A stretch of 11,190 nt of DNA from DASSHC01 sp035693105 (GCA_035693105.1 DASSHC010000073.1:1-11190); one strand, 5' to 3'. Positions 1-6,684 are shown, counted from the stretch's first letter. Made by a program: numbers and translations. Notes: generated from the sequence alone by a model not told the origin.

Positions 1-1426
1 GGCGACCGCACCGCTGATCTACGACAGCGTCCTGGACGTCATCGGCGACACGCCGCTCGTGCGCCTGAGCCGGTTGACGCGCGGCCTGAAGTCCACCGTG
101 GCGGCCAAGCTGGAGATGCTCAATCCCGGCGGCAGCGTCAAGGATCGCATCGGCTTCCGCATGATCGACGAGGCCGAGCGGCGCGGCTGGCTGCGCCCCG
201 GGGGCACGATCGTCGAACCCACCAGCGGCAACACCGGGGTCGGACTGGCGATGGCGGCCGCCATCCGCGGCTACCGCTGCGTCTTCGTGATGCCGGACAA
301 GGTCTCGGCGGAGAAGGTCGCGCTGCTGCGCGCCTACGGCGCCGAGGTCGTCACCACGCCCACCGCGGTGCCGCGCGAGTCGGCGGAGAGCTACTACAGC
401 GTGGCCGACCGGCTGACGCGCGAGATCCCCAACGCCTTCCAGCCAAACCAGTACTTCAACCCGATGAACCCGCGCTCGCACTACCTGACCACCGGCCCCG
501 AGATCTGGCGCCAGACGGCGGGCAAGGTGACGCACCTGGTGGCCGGCGTCGGCACCGGTGGCACGATCAGCGGCATCGGCAAGTACCTCAAGGAGCACAA
601 CCCGGCCATCCAGGTGATCGGCGCCGACCCGGCCGGGTCGATCTACACCGACCCCGACAACGTGCGTCCCTATAAGGTCGAAGGGATCGGTGAGGATTTC
701 TGGCCCGGCACGTTCGACCGGGGGATCGTGGATGAGTTCGTGCAGGTCGGCGATCGAGACTCGCTGCTGACCGCCCGTCGCGTGACGCGTGAGGAGGGCA
801 TCCTGGTCGGCGGCTCGGCCGGAACCGCGGTCTGGACCGCGCTGGAGGTCGCGCGGCGGGATGACCGGCCCGAGACGCTGGTGGTCGTGATCCTGCCGGA
901 CAGCGGGCGCGGCTATCTCTCGAAGGTCTACAACGACGACTGGATGCGCGAGAACGGCTTCTTGAACCGCTTCGGGCAGGCGACGCGCGTGGGCGCGCTG
1001 ATCGGCCAGCGCGCGGCGGAGGGTGTGGCGCCGGAGCTGCCCGCCGTGGTCGGTGTCGGCGTCGAGGAGACGGTGGAGGCGGCGATCGACCTGCTGCACC
1101 GCTACCGCATCTCGCAGATGCCGGTGCTGCGCCAGGGCACAGCGTCGGGACGCATCGACGTGCACGACGTCGTCGGCAGCATCCAGGAGCGCACCCTGCT
1201 CGATCAGGTCTTTCGCACGCCGGAGGCGGTCCACCAGCAGGTGACGTCCGTGATGGACCCGCCGTTCGCGCTGGTCAACGTCAAGGAGGAGGTCGAGCGC
1301 GTGGTGCCGCATCTCTCGACCGGCTCCCCGGCCGTGCTGGTCGAGGACGGCGGCGCGCTGGTGGGCATCATCACTCGAGCGGATCTGCTCGAGTTCGTGG
1401 CACATCGAAACGGAGAGCATCGATGA
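1..1426 (+). CDS. cbs: Cystathionine beta-synthase with C-terminal CBS domains, 5' end missing
   Basis: This PLP enzyme condenses serine with homocysteine to cystathionine, the first step of reverse transsulfuration, in the cytoplasm. The reading frame is open from base 2 (IYDSVLDVIGDTPLVRL), so the true start lies just left of the window and the GTG at 59 is internal. 474 residues are visible. The PLP lysine is K47 in NPGGSVKDR, the substrate loop PTSGNTG is at about 73-79, and the phosphate-binding GVGTGGTISG is at about 182-191. PDSGRGYLSKVYNDDWM near 299-315 is typical of cystathionine beta-synthases and argues against a plain cysteine synthase. Two CBS repeats follow at roughly 332-407 and 412-469, a Bateman module that in related enzymes may bind adenosyl ligands. 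No haem-binding N-terminal domain can be present unless it lies upstream. The stop overlaps the next gene (ATGA), which indicates an operon. Confidence 0.93.
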   Translation, partial: ATAPLIYDSVLDVIGDTPLVRLSRLTRGLKSTVAAKLEMLNPGGSVKDRIGFRMIDEAERRGWLRPGGTIVEPTSGNTGVGLAMAAAIRGYRCVFVMPDKVSAEKVALLRAYGAEVVTTPTAVPRESAESYYSVADRLTREIPNAFQPNQYFNPMNPRSHYLTTGPEIWRQTAGKVTHLVAGVGTGGTISGIGKYLKEHNPAIQVIGADPAGSIYTDPDNVRPYKVEGIGEDFWPGTFDRGIVDEFVQVGDRDSLLTARRVTREEGILVGGSAGTAVWTALEVARRDDRPETLVVVILPDSGRGYLSKVYNDDWMRENGFLNRFGQATRVGALIGQRAAEGVAPELPAVVGVGVEETVEAAIDLLHRYRISQMPVLRQGTASGRIDVHDVVGSIQERTLLDQVFRTPEAVHQQVTSVMDPPFALVNVKEEVERVVPHLSTGSPAVLVEDGGALVGIITRADLLEFVAHRNGEHR

Positions 1427-2592
1427 GCAAGGAACACTTCGAGACGCTGGCCATCCACGCCGGGCAGGAGCCGGACGAAGCCACGGGCGCGGTGATCGTG
1501 CCGATCTACCAGACCTCGACCTTCGCGCAGGAGGAGGTCGGCAAGCACAAGGGCTTCGAATACTCGCGCAGCGACAACCCGACCCGCTCGGCGCTGCAGA
1601 CGGCGCTGGCCGCGCTCGAGGACGGGCGCTGGGGCCTGACCTACGCCTCGGGCCTGGCCGCGACGCAGAACGCCTGGTATCTGCTCAATCCGGGCGACCA
1701 CCTCATCATGTCGGACGATGCCTACGGCGGCACCTACCGGCTGGCCTCGAAGGTCTGGTCGCGCTACGGGATCGACTTCTCAATGGTCGACCTGACCGAT
1801 CTGGACGCCGTGCGCAGCACCATCCGGCCGAGCACGCGCATGATCTGGGTCGAGACGCCGACCAATCCCTACCTCAAGATCATCGACATCGCCGGGATCG
1901 CCGAGGCGATCAAGGGCAAGCCGATCCGGCTGGTGGTGGACAACACGTTCGCCTCGCCCTACCTGCAGCAGCCTTTGGTGCTCGGTGCGGACCTGGTGCT
2001 GCACAGCACCACCAAATACCTCGGCGGGCACAGCGACGTAGTCGGCGGCGCGATCCTGGGCAACGACGAGGAGATCTACGAAACGCTGAAGTTCCACCAG
2101 AACGCGGCTGGCGCCGTGCCGGGGCCGTTCGACGCCTGGCTGGTGCTGCGGGGCATCAAGACGCTGGCGGTACGCATGCGCCAGCACAGCGCCAACGGTG
2201 AGGCGATCGCCGCGATGTTGAGCCAGCACCCGGCGGTGGAGCGCGTCTACTACCCCGGCCTGCCGGATCACCCGCACCACGACGTGGCCGCGCGCCAGAT
2301 GCCAAATGGGTTCGGCGGCATGGTCTCGTTCACGGTGAAGGCCGGCTACGATGCGGCGCGCGCGGTGGCGGCCGGGACCAAACTCTTCACTCTGGCCGAG
2401 AGCCTGGGAGGCGTCGAGTCGCTGATCGAGCACCCGGGGCAGATGACGCACGCCAGCATGGCTGGCTCGGGCTTCGAGGTCGCGCCGAACCTGATCCGGC
2501 TCTCGGTGGGCATCGAGCACGCCGGCGACCTGATCGACGACCTGCGCCAGGCGCTGGCGGTGGCGGTTCCAGCCGGCATCGCGGGGGCTTGA
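1423..2592 (+). CDS. Cystathionine gamma-lyase (Cys/Met metabolism PLP enzyme)
   Basis: This is a 389-residue fold-type I PLP enzyme of the Cys/Met metabolism family, at the usual family length. Visible landmarks are YSRSDNPTR at 47-55, the cofactor-stacking tyrosine in YGGTYR (101-106), the cofactor aspartate D173 in VVDNTFASPY, the Schiff-base lysine K198 in HSTTKYLGGHSD, and the C-terminal ESLGGVESLIEHP (326-338) that shapes the substrate pocket. The family includes gamma-lyases and gamma-synthases, which are hard to separate by sequence. The glutamate before YSR (E46) and the overlap with a cystathionine beta-synthase favour gamma-lyase, which would split cystathionine into cysteine, 2-oxobutyrate and ammonia. 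Cystathionine gamma-synthase (metB) remains possible. The ATG lies in the ATGA overlap with the upstream stop, so translation is probably coupled. Confidence 0.9.
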   Translation: MSKEHFETLAIHAGQEPDEATGAVIVPIYQTSTFAQEEVGKHKGFEYSRSDNPTRSALQTALAALEDGRWGLTYASGLAATQNAWYLLNPGDHLIMSDDAYGGTYRLASKVWSRYGIDFSMVDLTDLDAVRSTIRPSTRMIWVETPTNPYLKIIDIAGIAEAIKGKPIRLVVDNTFASPYLQQPLVLGADLVLHSTTKYLGGHSDVVGGAILGNDEEIYETLKFHQNAAGAVPGPFDAWLVLRGIKTLAVRMRQHSANGEAIAAMLSQHPAVERVYYPGLPDHPHHDVAARQMPNGFGGMVSFTVKAGYDAARAVAAGTKLFTLAESLGGVESLIEHPGQMTHASMAGSGFEVAPNLIRLSVGIEHAGDLIDDLRQALAVAVPAGIAGA

Positions 2593-2706
2593 GGCGCGGG
2601 CGAGCCCGTACAACGGATGACTCTCCCGACGCTGGGCTCCGTTCGAGGCGAGAGACTCGGGCAAGGCACAGTGGCGTTCCAAGACGTTGGGTGCCGGGTG
2701 CGGCAC

Positions 2707-2807
2707 GGATCCCTCGACTGCGCTACGGTGAAAATAGCGGCCGGGAAGCCGCTCGTTTTCATGCCGCCGTGGCGAGCCGAGGCTCATGACGACTCGGGAT
2801 GACAGGG
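2707..2807. repeat. Decayed, apparently interrupted copy of the GGATGACAG repeat
   Basis: Two blocks match the right arm of the complete repeat near 6012-6042. Block A (2707-2724, GGATCCCTCGACTGCGCT) matches 13 of 18 positions. Block B (2793-2807, CTCGGGATGACAGGG) differs by one base from the corresponding 15 bases. The blocks are adjacent in the intact copy but here lie 68 bp apart, and the hairpin at 2730-2760 sits in the extra DNA. No convincing left arm is visible upstream. Block B is a strong match; treating both blocks as one disrupted element is inference. Confidence 0.45.
2730..2760 (+). terminator. Hairpin downstream of the transsulfuration operon, possible terminator
   Basis: AGCGGC (2736-2741) and GCCGCT (2748-2753) form a perfect 6-bp stem around a 6-nt loop. 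After a small internal mismatch, GAAAA (2730-2734) pairs with TTTTC (2756-2760). The structure lies 137 nt after the gamma-lyase stop. The T-run is inside the stem rather than after it, so it is an imperfect intrinsic terminator. It may belong to inserted repeat DNA instead. Confidence 0.35.
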
Positions 2808-2824
2808 TGAAAGATGGGGCCCAC

Positions 2825-2843
2825 GACGACGGCGTGCGTCGTC
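2825..2843. other. Perfect 7-bp hairpin
   Basis: GACGACG (2825-2831) and CGTCGTC (2837-2843) are exact reverse complements around a 5-nt loop. The hairpin sits between the convergent gamma-lyase and XRE genes. No T-tract follows on either strand, so its role (terminator, RNA stability element or repeat remnant) is undecided. Confidence 0.35.
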
Positions 2844-2891
2844 CGGCAGGCCACGAAACGTTCACCGTCGTTACCCGTGGTCACAAGACGA

Positions 2892-2916
2892 CAGGGAGGG
2901 CGTCTATCCCTCCCTG
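2892..2916 (-). terminator. Probable terminator of the XRE gene
   Basis: CAGGGAGGG (2892-2900) and CCCTCCCTG (2908-2916) make a perfect 9-bp stem with a 7-nt loop, 37 nt beyond the XRE stop. Read on the minus strand, the stem is followed by a moderately T-rich stretch (TCGTCTTGTG); the plus-strand side is not T-rich. It is the strongest hairpin in this intergenic region and may also stop readthrough from the convergent operon. Confidence 0.6.
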
Positions 2917-2953
2917 CTGGCGATAACGTGTTGGCTGCGTGGTAGCGGGGATG

Positions 2954-3352
2954 CTAGGCGGCTCCCGAGAAGCCCTGCTGCTCCAGAAAGTCAAGCAGCT
3001 CGCGGCGGGCTTCGATACTTAGACCAAATAGCTCGGGCCAGACGCTCTCCGGCAGCTTGGATTGCCCGAGCGCCTTCTCGAGCATCCGGTCGACTGATTC
3101 CGCCTCGCGCTCGGTCTCGACGAAGAAGCCGATGTCCACCCCCAGTTCCTGCCCCAGCCGCGAGAGCAGGGTAAAGGATGGCACGCTGCGGCCCTTTTCG
3201 AGCCGGGAAAGGTAGGAGACGGAGATCCCGGTGGCGTCGGCCAAATCCGAGAGCGATAGCCCTCGCTCCTGCCGTAGCCGCCGGATGGCGGGGCCAATCC
3301 GTTGACGCGTCTCGCTCTGCGCGGGACGGCGCCCCTGTTGCGTCGACTCCAT
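2954..3352 (-). CDS. XRE-family helix-turn-helix transcriptional regulator
   Basis: This 132-residue DNA-binding protein has a lambda-repressor-type HTH at about 20-76. The helix GLSLSDLADATGIS is followed by the recognition helix SVSYLSRLEKG (44-54) and the fold-closing SVPSFTLLSRLGQELGV. The tail (80-132) is acidic and helical, ending in SIEARRELLDFLEQQGF. It could mediate dimerisation and shows no cupin or peptidase domain. The ATG at 3352 is preceded by a purine-rich ribosome site (GGAGGGAG, about 9-12 nt away). A 17-bp palindrome lies 34 bp upstream of the start, which fits autoregulation, and a probable terminator follows the stop. The gene converges on the transsulfuration operon and diverges from the membrane protein gene, so its target cannot be read from context. 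Family membership is clear; target and ligand are unknown. Confidence 0.88.
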   Translation of the reverse strand: MESTQQGRRPAQSETRQRIGPAIRRLRQERGLSLSDLADATGISVSYLSRLEKGRSVPSFTLLSRLGQELGVDIGFFVETEREAESVDRMLEKALGQSKLPESVWPELFGLSIEARRELLDFLEQQGFSGAA

Positions 3353-3386
3353 CGTGTGTTGCTCCCTCCACCGAAACGGCGGAAAT

Positions 3387-3403
3387 GCGCTAGCGGCTAG
3401 CGC
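3387..3403. promoter_or_regulatory. 17-bp perfect palindrome, candidate XRE operator
   Basis: GCGCTAGC and GCTAGCGC flank a single central G, an 8-1-8 palindrome. It lies 34 bp upstream of the XRE start codon, where a dimeric repressor could block its own promoter. I see no second copy in the window, including upstream of the membrane protein gene. The symmetry is directly visible; the link to the XRE protein is inference. Confidence 0.55.
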
Positions 3404-3731
3404 GAAACACTCATGGTTGGGTGAGCCTCCGAGTACGCGTGAACCGGTGACGGATGCTCTCGGTACCGGTCTCGACGACGTCCCCCAACGCCGCCGCCAC
3501 GGCGCCAGACGAGCGAAGCCTGCATCGCGCCGGAAACCTTGTCTCGACGCATGCTTGAGACGTACGACACCCTCGCCTGACGATGTGTACTACGAATTAC
3601 CTGTCGTTCTTCCCCTGCTTACCGCGCCGTACCAATCACGTTATCCGCATTTTCGTCGCACCGGCTCTTGTCGCGCGGTTCTGTCGGCAGGTCAGCCCGA
3701 ACCATGTCGTCCGTCAATCCTCGGCGTGAGT

Positions 3732-3746
3732 ATTGACAATGTCTAT
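3732..3746. promoter_or_regulatory. Near-palindromic 15-bp site over a promoter-like element
   Basis: ATTGACAATGTCTAT has a perfect GACA-A-TGTC core, with flanking AT/AT pairs separated from it by one mismatch on each side. It overlaps the -10 and start region of the leftward promoter-like sequence and lies about 80 bp upstream of the membrane protein gene. It could be a regulator site. The short core makes chance a real possibility. Confidence 0.3.
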
Positions 3747-3772
3747 TCTACGAGAAACCCTGCTGAAATCAA
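3745..3772 (-). promoter_or_regulatory. Sigma70-like promoter pointing towards the XRE gene
   Basis: On the minus strand TTGATT (3772-3767) is followed after 16 nt by TAGAAT (3750-3745). These match the TTGACA and TATAAT consensus at 4 and 5 of 6 positions, inside an AT-rich patch that is rare here. A start near 3738 would give the XRE transcript an untranslated leader of about 385 nt, or a separate small RNA. No plus-strand promoter of similar quality was found for the membrane protein. Confidence 0.35.
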
Positions 3773-3827
3773 GCACCTCCGTGCCTGGGTCGGCGTCGTA
3801 AAGTGCAGCCCGCTTTGGTAGACGCGC

Positions 3828-5903
3828 ATGGATGGCCGGGCTTGCGCGTCGCCGGGCGGCGTGATTCACTACTCCTCTGTGGTAGCCACGAAGTTGGATG
3901 ATCGTTCGAGCTTCGACGAAGCGGCGCACGCTGATTGGGCGGGCCCGCGCTGGTCTCCCGCGGCGGTCGCCGTCGCGGTCGCCGTCCTGTTTCTCGCCTT
4001 CAGCGTGCTGATGACCTGGCCTCTCCCCGCCGGCATGGCACACCAGCTCGTCAGCGACGGCGATCCCGCCTTTCAGACCTGGACCCTGGCCTGGGACTTC
4101 CACGCGTTCACGACCAACCCCCGCGGGGTCTTCGACGCCAACATTTTTTACCCTTACCACAACACGCTGGCCTACTCCGATCATCTCTTCGGCCAGGCGG
4201 CGGTCATCGCGCCGCTCCTGGCGGCCACCGGCAACGCGATCCTGGCCGACAATGTCTCGCTGCTGCTGGCGTTTGCAGCCAGCGGCTTCGCCATGTATCT
4301 GCTGGTGCTCGACTTGACCGGCAATCACGCGGCCGGGGTCGTGGCCGGCTTCGCCTATGCCTTCGCGCCGATGCGGCTGGCGCACATCGAGCATCTTCAC
4401 CTGATCTCGGCGCAGTGGCTGCCGCTGGCCGTGCTGACGGCGCGCCGCGCGCTGCGGGGGAACTCCGGGCGCTGGGCCGCCGCGCTCGGGCTGGTGGTGG
4501 TGCTCCAGGGTCTGTTCGGCATCTACTATTTTTATTTTCTGATCGTGCTGCTCGGCATGGTGGTCGCCACCTTCCTGATCTGGCGCCACGGGGGTCGTGA
4601 CCTCACCGCGGTGGGGAAGGTCACGCTCGCCTGCCTGGTCGCCGGGGCGATCCTGCTGCCGGCGCTGCTCCCCTATCAGACCGTGCACGACGAGCTGGGG
4701 ATCGAGCGCACGCTGCCGGAGGTGGTGAAGTGGAGCGCCCAGCTGGATAACTACCGCGCGGTGCCGCCCCACAATCGCTTGCTGGGCGAGCGCATGGGCG
4801 CTGGGCACGCGCCGGATCTGGAGCGGCAACTCTCGCCAGGGCTGCTGCTGGTGCCGTTGGCGGTGGCCGGGCTCTTCAACCGGCGCCGCTCCTGGGAGCG
4901 CTGGTTGCTGCTCACGGTGGCGGTCGGATCCATCGTGCTCAGTCTCGGCCCCTACTGGCTCACCCACCACGGCCGGGAGATCTGGCTCCCGTACCGGTTC
5001 CTCTACGACGAGTTGCCGGGGTTCCGCTCGATTCGGGTACCGGCGCGCTTCGGCTTGCTGTCGCTGGTCGGTCTGGCGGGGTTGGCGGGACTCGGCGTCG
5101 ACCTGCTCTGCCAGCTCGCGCGGCACCGGCGCGTCCCCGATCTCCTGAGCACGGTCACGCTCGGCCTGATGCCGGTGGTGCTGCTCGCGGGCCTGGTGAT
5201 CGACGACTCGACGCGCGTGCCGCTGCCGCCGGCGCTGCCCACCAGCCTGGCCGCGGCGGACGCGCCGGAGTACGCCTGGATGGCCGCTCACCCGGCACCG
5301 GCCATCGAATTTCCGATGGGCGATGGATTGATCTCCTCCTCCTGGTCCAACTTCTGGTCGATCTTCCACTGGAACCCGCTGGTCAACGGCTACAGCGGCA
5401 TCGCGCCGCCGGCCTATTACCCCTTCCGCGACCGGATGAAGACCTTTCCCGCCCCGGAAACGATCCGGCTGCTGCAGGGGATCGGAGTGCGCACGGTCGT
5501 CTACCACGCGCGCTCGGCGGACCCGGCGGTCGACGCGGCGATGCTGGCGCGCATCCGCCAGGTGCCGCAACTGCACCAGGTGGTTGGTGGCCCCGACTAT
5601 GTCTTCACGTTGGATGCCGATCCCTGGTTGTTGCGGCTGGCTCAGATCGTGCCGCGGGGCCAGGCGGTCGCGCTGCCCGAGCTGGAGCGCGACCCGCCCA
5701 CCTTCGGCATGCTCGCCGCCCTGCTGCAGCGCGACGGTCACCGGGTCTACGGCCAGGGCCGCCTGGACTACTGGCAGCTCACGCCCGCGCCGCACAGCGT
5801 CTGCTATACCGTACTGCCGGACGGCACCACTCCGCCGGACGCGAACTCGTTCGCTCAGGGCGGCGGCTTGACCCTGTATTACACGCGTGGTTGCGGCGTG
5901 TGA
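3828..5903 (+). CDS. Large multi-pass membrane protein, GT-C glycosyltransferase-like
   Basis: About 691 residues. An N-terminal tail (1-42) leads into a membrane helix at 43-63, then a loop with an acidic motif SDGDPAFQTW (76-85). Acidic residues in the first external loop are typical of GT-C transferases that use lipid-linked sugars. Further hydrophobic segments lie near 122-160, 168-182, 193-205, 215-253, 264-282, 337-350, 358-376, 406-428 and 440-459. The C-terminal 230 residues are mostly soluble and probably outside the membrane (TRVPLPPALPT, then a compact domain with GIGVRTVVYHA). A role in glycan or lipid glycosylation is inferred from architecture; I recognise no specific subfamily. 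An in-frame stop at 3819 limits the start. ATG 3828 has a weak ribosome site, so GTG 3861 or GTG 3879 are plausible alternatives. It appears to be a single-gene unit. Confidence 0.75.
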   Translation: MDGRACASPGGVIHYSSVVATKLDDRSSFDEAAHADWAGPRWSPAAVAVAVAVLFLAFSVLMTWPLPAGMAHQLVSDGDPAFQTWTLAWDFHAFTTNPRGVFDANIFYPYHNTLAYSDHLFGQAAVIAPLLAATGNAILADNVSLLLAFAASGFAMYLLVLDLTGNHAAGVVAGFAYAFAPMRLAHIEHLHLISAQWLPLAVLTARRALRGNSGRWAAALGLVVVLQGLFGIYYFYFLIVLLGMVVATFLIWRHGGRDLTAVGKVTLACLVAGAILLPALLPYQTVHDELGIERTLPEVVKWSAQLDNYRAVPPHNRLLGERMGAGHAPDLERQLSPGLLLVPLAVAGLFNRRRSWERWLLLTVAVGSIVLSLGPYWLTHHGREIWLPYRFLYDELPGFRSIRVPARFGLLSLVGLAGLAGLGVDLLCQLARHRRVPDLLSTVTLGLMPVVLLAGLVIDDSTRVPLPPALPTSLAAADAPEYAWMAAHPAPAIEFPMGDGLISSSWSNFWSIFHWNPLVNGYSGIAPPAYYPFRDRMKTFPAPETIRLLQGIGVRTVVYHARSADPAVDAAMLARIRQVPQLHQVVGGPDYVFTLDADPWLLRLAQIVPRGQAVALPELERDPPTFGMLAALLQRDGHRVYGQGRLDYWQLTPAPHSVCYTVLPDGTTPPDANSFAQGGGLTLYYTRGCGV

Positions 5904-5917
5904 GCGTGGGTGTGGTG

Positions 5918-5940
5918 GGTGAGCGCGCAGGCTGCTCGCC
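5918..5940 (+). terminator. Hairpin after the membrane protein gene
   Basis: GGTGAGC (5918-5924) pairs with GCTCGCC (5934-5940), with one G-T wobble, around a 9-nt loop. It begins 14 nt after the stop at 5903. The following TCTGTCATCC is only mildly T-rich and is already the left arm of the inverted repeat, so the two structures may act together as a terminator between convergent genes. Confidence 0.35.
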
Positions 5941-5941
5941 T

Positions 5942-6040
5942 CTGTCATCCTGAGGCCGCGGCCGAAGGATCTCCTCTCTGTTCCGGGCGGCTGCCACCCG
6001 TCACCGATGAGAGATCCTTCGATGCGGCTCAGGATGACAG
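5942..6040. repeat. 99-nt imperfect inverted repeat (TGTCATCCTGAG family)
   Basis: The outer arms CTGTCATCCTGAG (5942-5954) and CTCAGGATGACAG (6028-6040) are perfect 13-bp reverse complements. The inner arms CGAAGGATCTC (5963-5973) and GAGATCCTTCG (6011-6021) add 11 more perfect pairs, with a loop of about 37 nt between them. I recall closely similar 'CATCCTGAGCGAAGCGAAGGATCT' palindromes dispersed in intergenic DNA of Chloroflexota and other GC-rich bacteria; this is memory, not a search. It contains no gene, lies between convergent genes, and may serve as a bidirectional terminator or be a non-autonomous (MITE- or REP-like) element. Confidence 0.8.
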
Positions 6041-6135
6041 GGGTGGCGGCTCAGGCTGACCAGGGGCGGGCGTTGTGGCCCAAGCATCCCCCCGGTCGGC
6101 GAGTGCCTGGGCCAATGCGCTTGAGCCAGGACGCG

Positions 6136-6582
6136 CTACTGCTTCAGCTGCGCCTGCATGGTAATGTCGACGTTGCCCTTCAAGGCTTGCGAGACGGGGC
6201 AGCCGTCCTTGGCCTCATTGGCGATCCGTTGGAAATCATCGGGTTTGATGTTCGGCACGGAAGCGGTGACGTCGAGCGCGATCGACGAGATGCTGACGCC
6301 ACTGCTGCCCAGCGAGAAGGTGGTGGTCGCATTTACGTCCATACCGTGTGGCGGCGTGCCATGCTGAGCCAGATTGTTCGAGAAGGCCATGGAGAAGCAC
6401 GAGGCCAGCGCCGCGCCGATCAACTCCTCGGGGTTGGTCGCCGGGGCCGTCGGGGCGCCACGGGAGCGGAACTCCCAGTTGGTCTGCGCGTTCAAGGCGC
6501 CGCTGCCGGTGCTGACGGTTCCCTTCCCATCGGTCAGGTTCCCCTGCCAGGTGGCGCTGGCGTGGCTCTCGGCGGTCGGCAT
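6136..6582 (-). CDS. osmC: OsmC peroxiredoxin-like organic hydroperoxide reductase
   Basis: This 148-residue protein matches the OsmC branch of the OsmC/Ohr family along its length. Landmarks are GKGTVSTGSGALN (19-31), NPEELIGAALASCFSMAFS (50-68) and AKDGCPVSQALK (124-135). The two catalytic cysteines are C62 and C128, in the usual SCFSMA and GCPVSQ settings. The enzyme detoxifies organic hydroperoxides in the cytoplasm using a peroxidatic and a resolving cysteine; dimerisation is known for the family. I chose the ATG at 6582 because it starts the conserved domain and has an AGGGAG ribosome site 6 nt upstream. The frame continues open further upstream, but that extension is arginine-rich and unlike the family. 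The gene stands alone, divergent from the small membrane protein gene and convergent with the membrane transferase across the inverted repeat. Confidence 0.93.
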   Translation of the reverse strand: MPTAESHASATWQGNLTDGKGTVSTGSGALNAQTNWEFRSRGAPTAPATNPEELIGAALASCFSMAFSNNLAQHGTPPHGMDVNATTTFSLGSSGVSISSIALDVTASVPNIKPDDFQRIANEAKDGCPVSQALKGNVDITMQAQLKQ

Positions 6583-6625
6583 AGTGAACTCCCTTCCTCG
6601 GCAGGTTGCGTTGCCTACCGTTGGT

Positions 6626-6636
6626 GCGATCATCGC
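6626..6636. promoter_or_regulatory. Small dyad in the osmC divergent promoter region
   Basis: GCGAT-C-ATCGC is a perfect 5-1-5 palindrome, with GGT before it and ACC one base after it extending the symmetry. It lies 44 bp upstream of osmC, in the 102-bp gap shared with the divergent small membrane protein gene. No clear -35/-10 pair is visible on either strand. A role in osmC control is only suggested by position. Confidence 0.25.
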
Positions 6637-6684
6637 GACCAAACGTGTCGCAAGAGCGTGGCCACTTCTCGATTGGACGGGCTG

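Larger units (their letters stand above)
3353..3827. other. Long non-coding divergent region
   Basis: These 475 bases separate the divergent XRE and membrane protein genes. An open frame runs on the plus strand through most of it, but the translation has a composition unlike a protein and no domain, so I do not call a gene. It contains a 17-bp palindrome near the XRE start, a weak hairpin at 3541-3561 (GTCTCGA/TTGAGAC), and an AT-rich patch at about 3725-3775 with promoter-like and dyad sequences. The length is unusual for this compact window and could hold a leader or small RNA. Confidence 0.5.

Noticed and set aside
59..61. GTG as the start of cystathionine beta-synthase
   Set aside because: The frame is open to the left and encodes the conserved IYDSVLDVIGDTPL start of the family, so the codon is internal.
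3733..3738. TTGACA as the -35 of a rightward promoter
   Set aside because: No -10-like hexamer occurs 16-18 nt downstream (AAACCC, AACCCT and ACCCTG do not fit).
3354..3821. A 155-codon plus-strand frame filling the gap before the membrane protein
   Set aside because: It covers the regulatory palindrome, begins over the XRE ribosome site, lacks a ribosome site of its own and has an arginine/proline/cysteine-rich composition without a recognisable motif.
3714..5948. A 744-codon open frame on the minus strand
   Set aside because: It is antisense to the membrane protein, rich in R, Q, H and G with no domain or hydrophobic pattern, as expected from a GC-rich gene read backwards. The plus frame has clear membrane helices.
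6076..6114. Stem TGGCCCA/TGGGCCA downstream of osmC
   Set aside because: The stem is 7 bp with a 25-nt loop and no T-tract, so I could not separate it from chance in GC-rich DNA.
6007..6684. Upstream part of the long plus frame ending at 7035
   Set aside because: It runs through the inverted repeat and antisense to osmC with no protein-like pattern. Only the hydrophobic part after about 6685 looks real.
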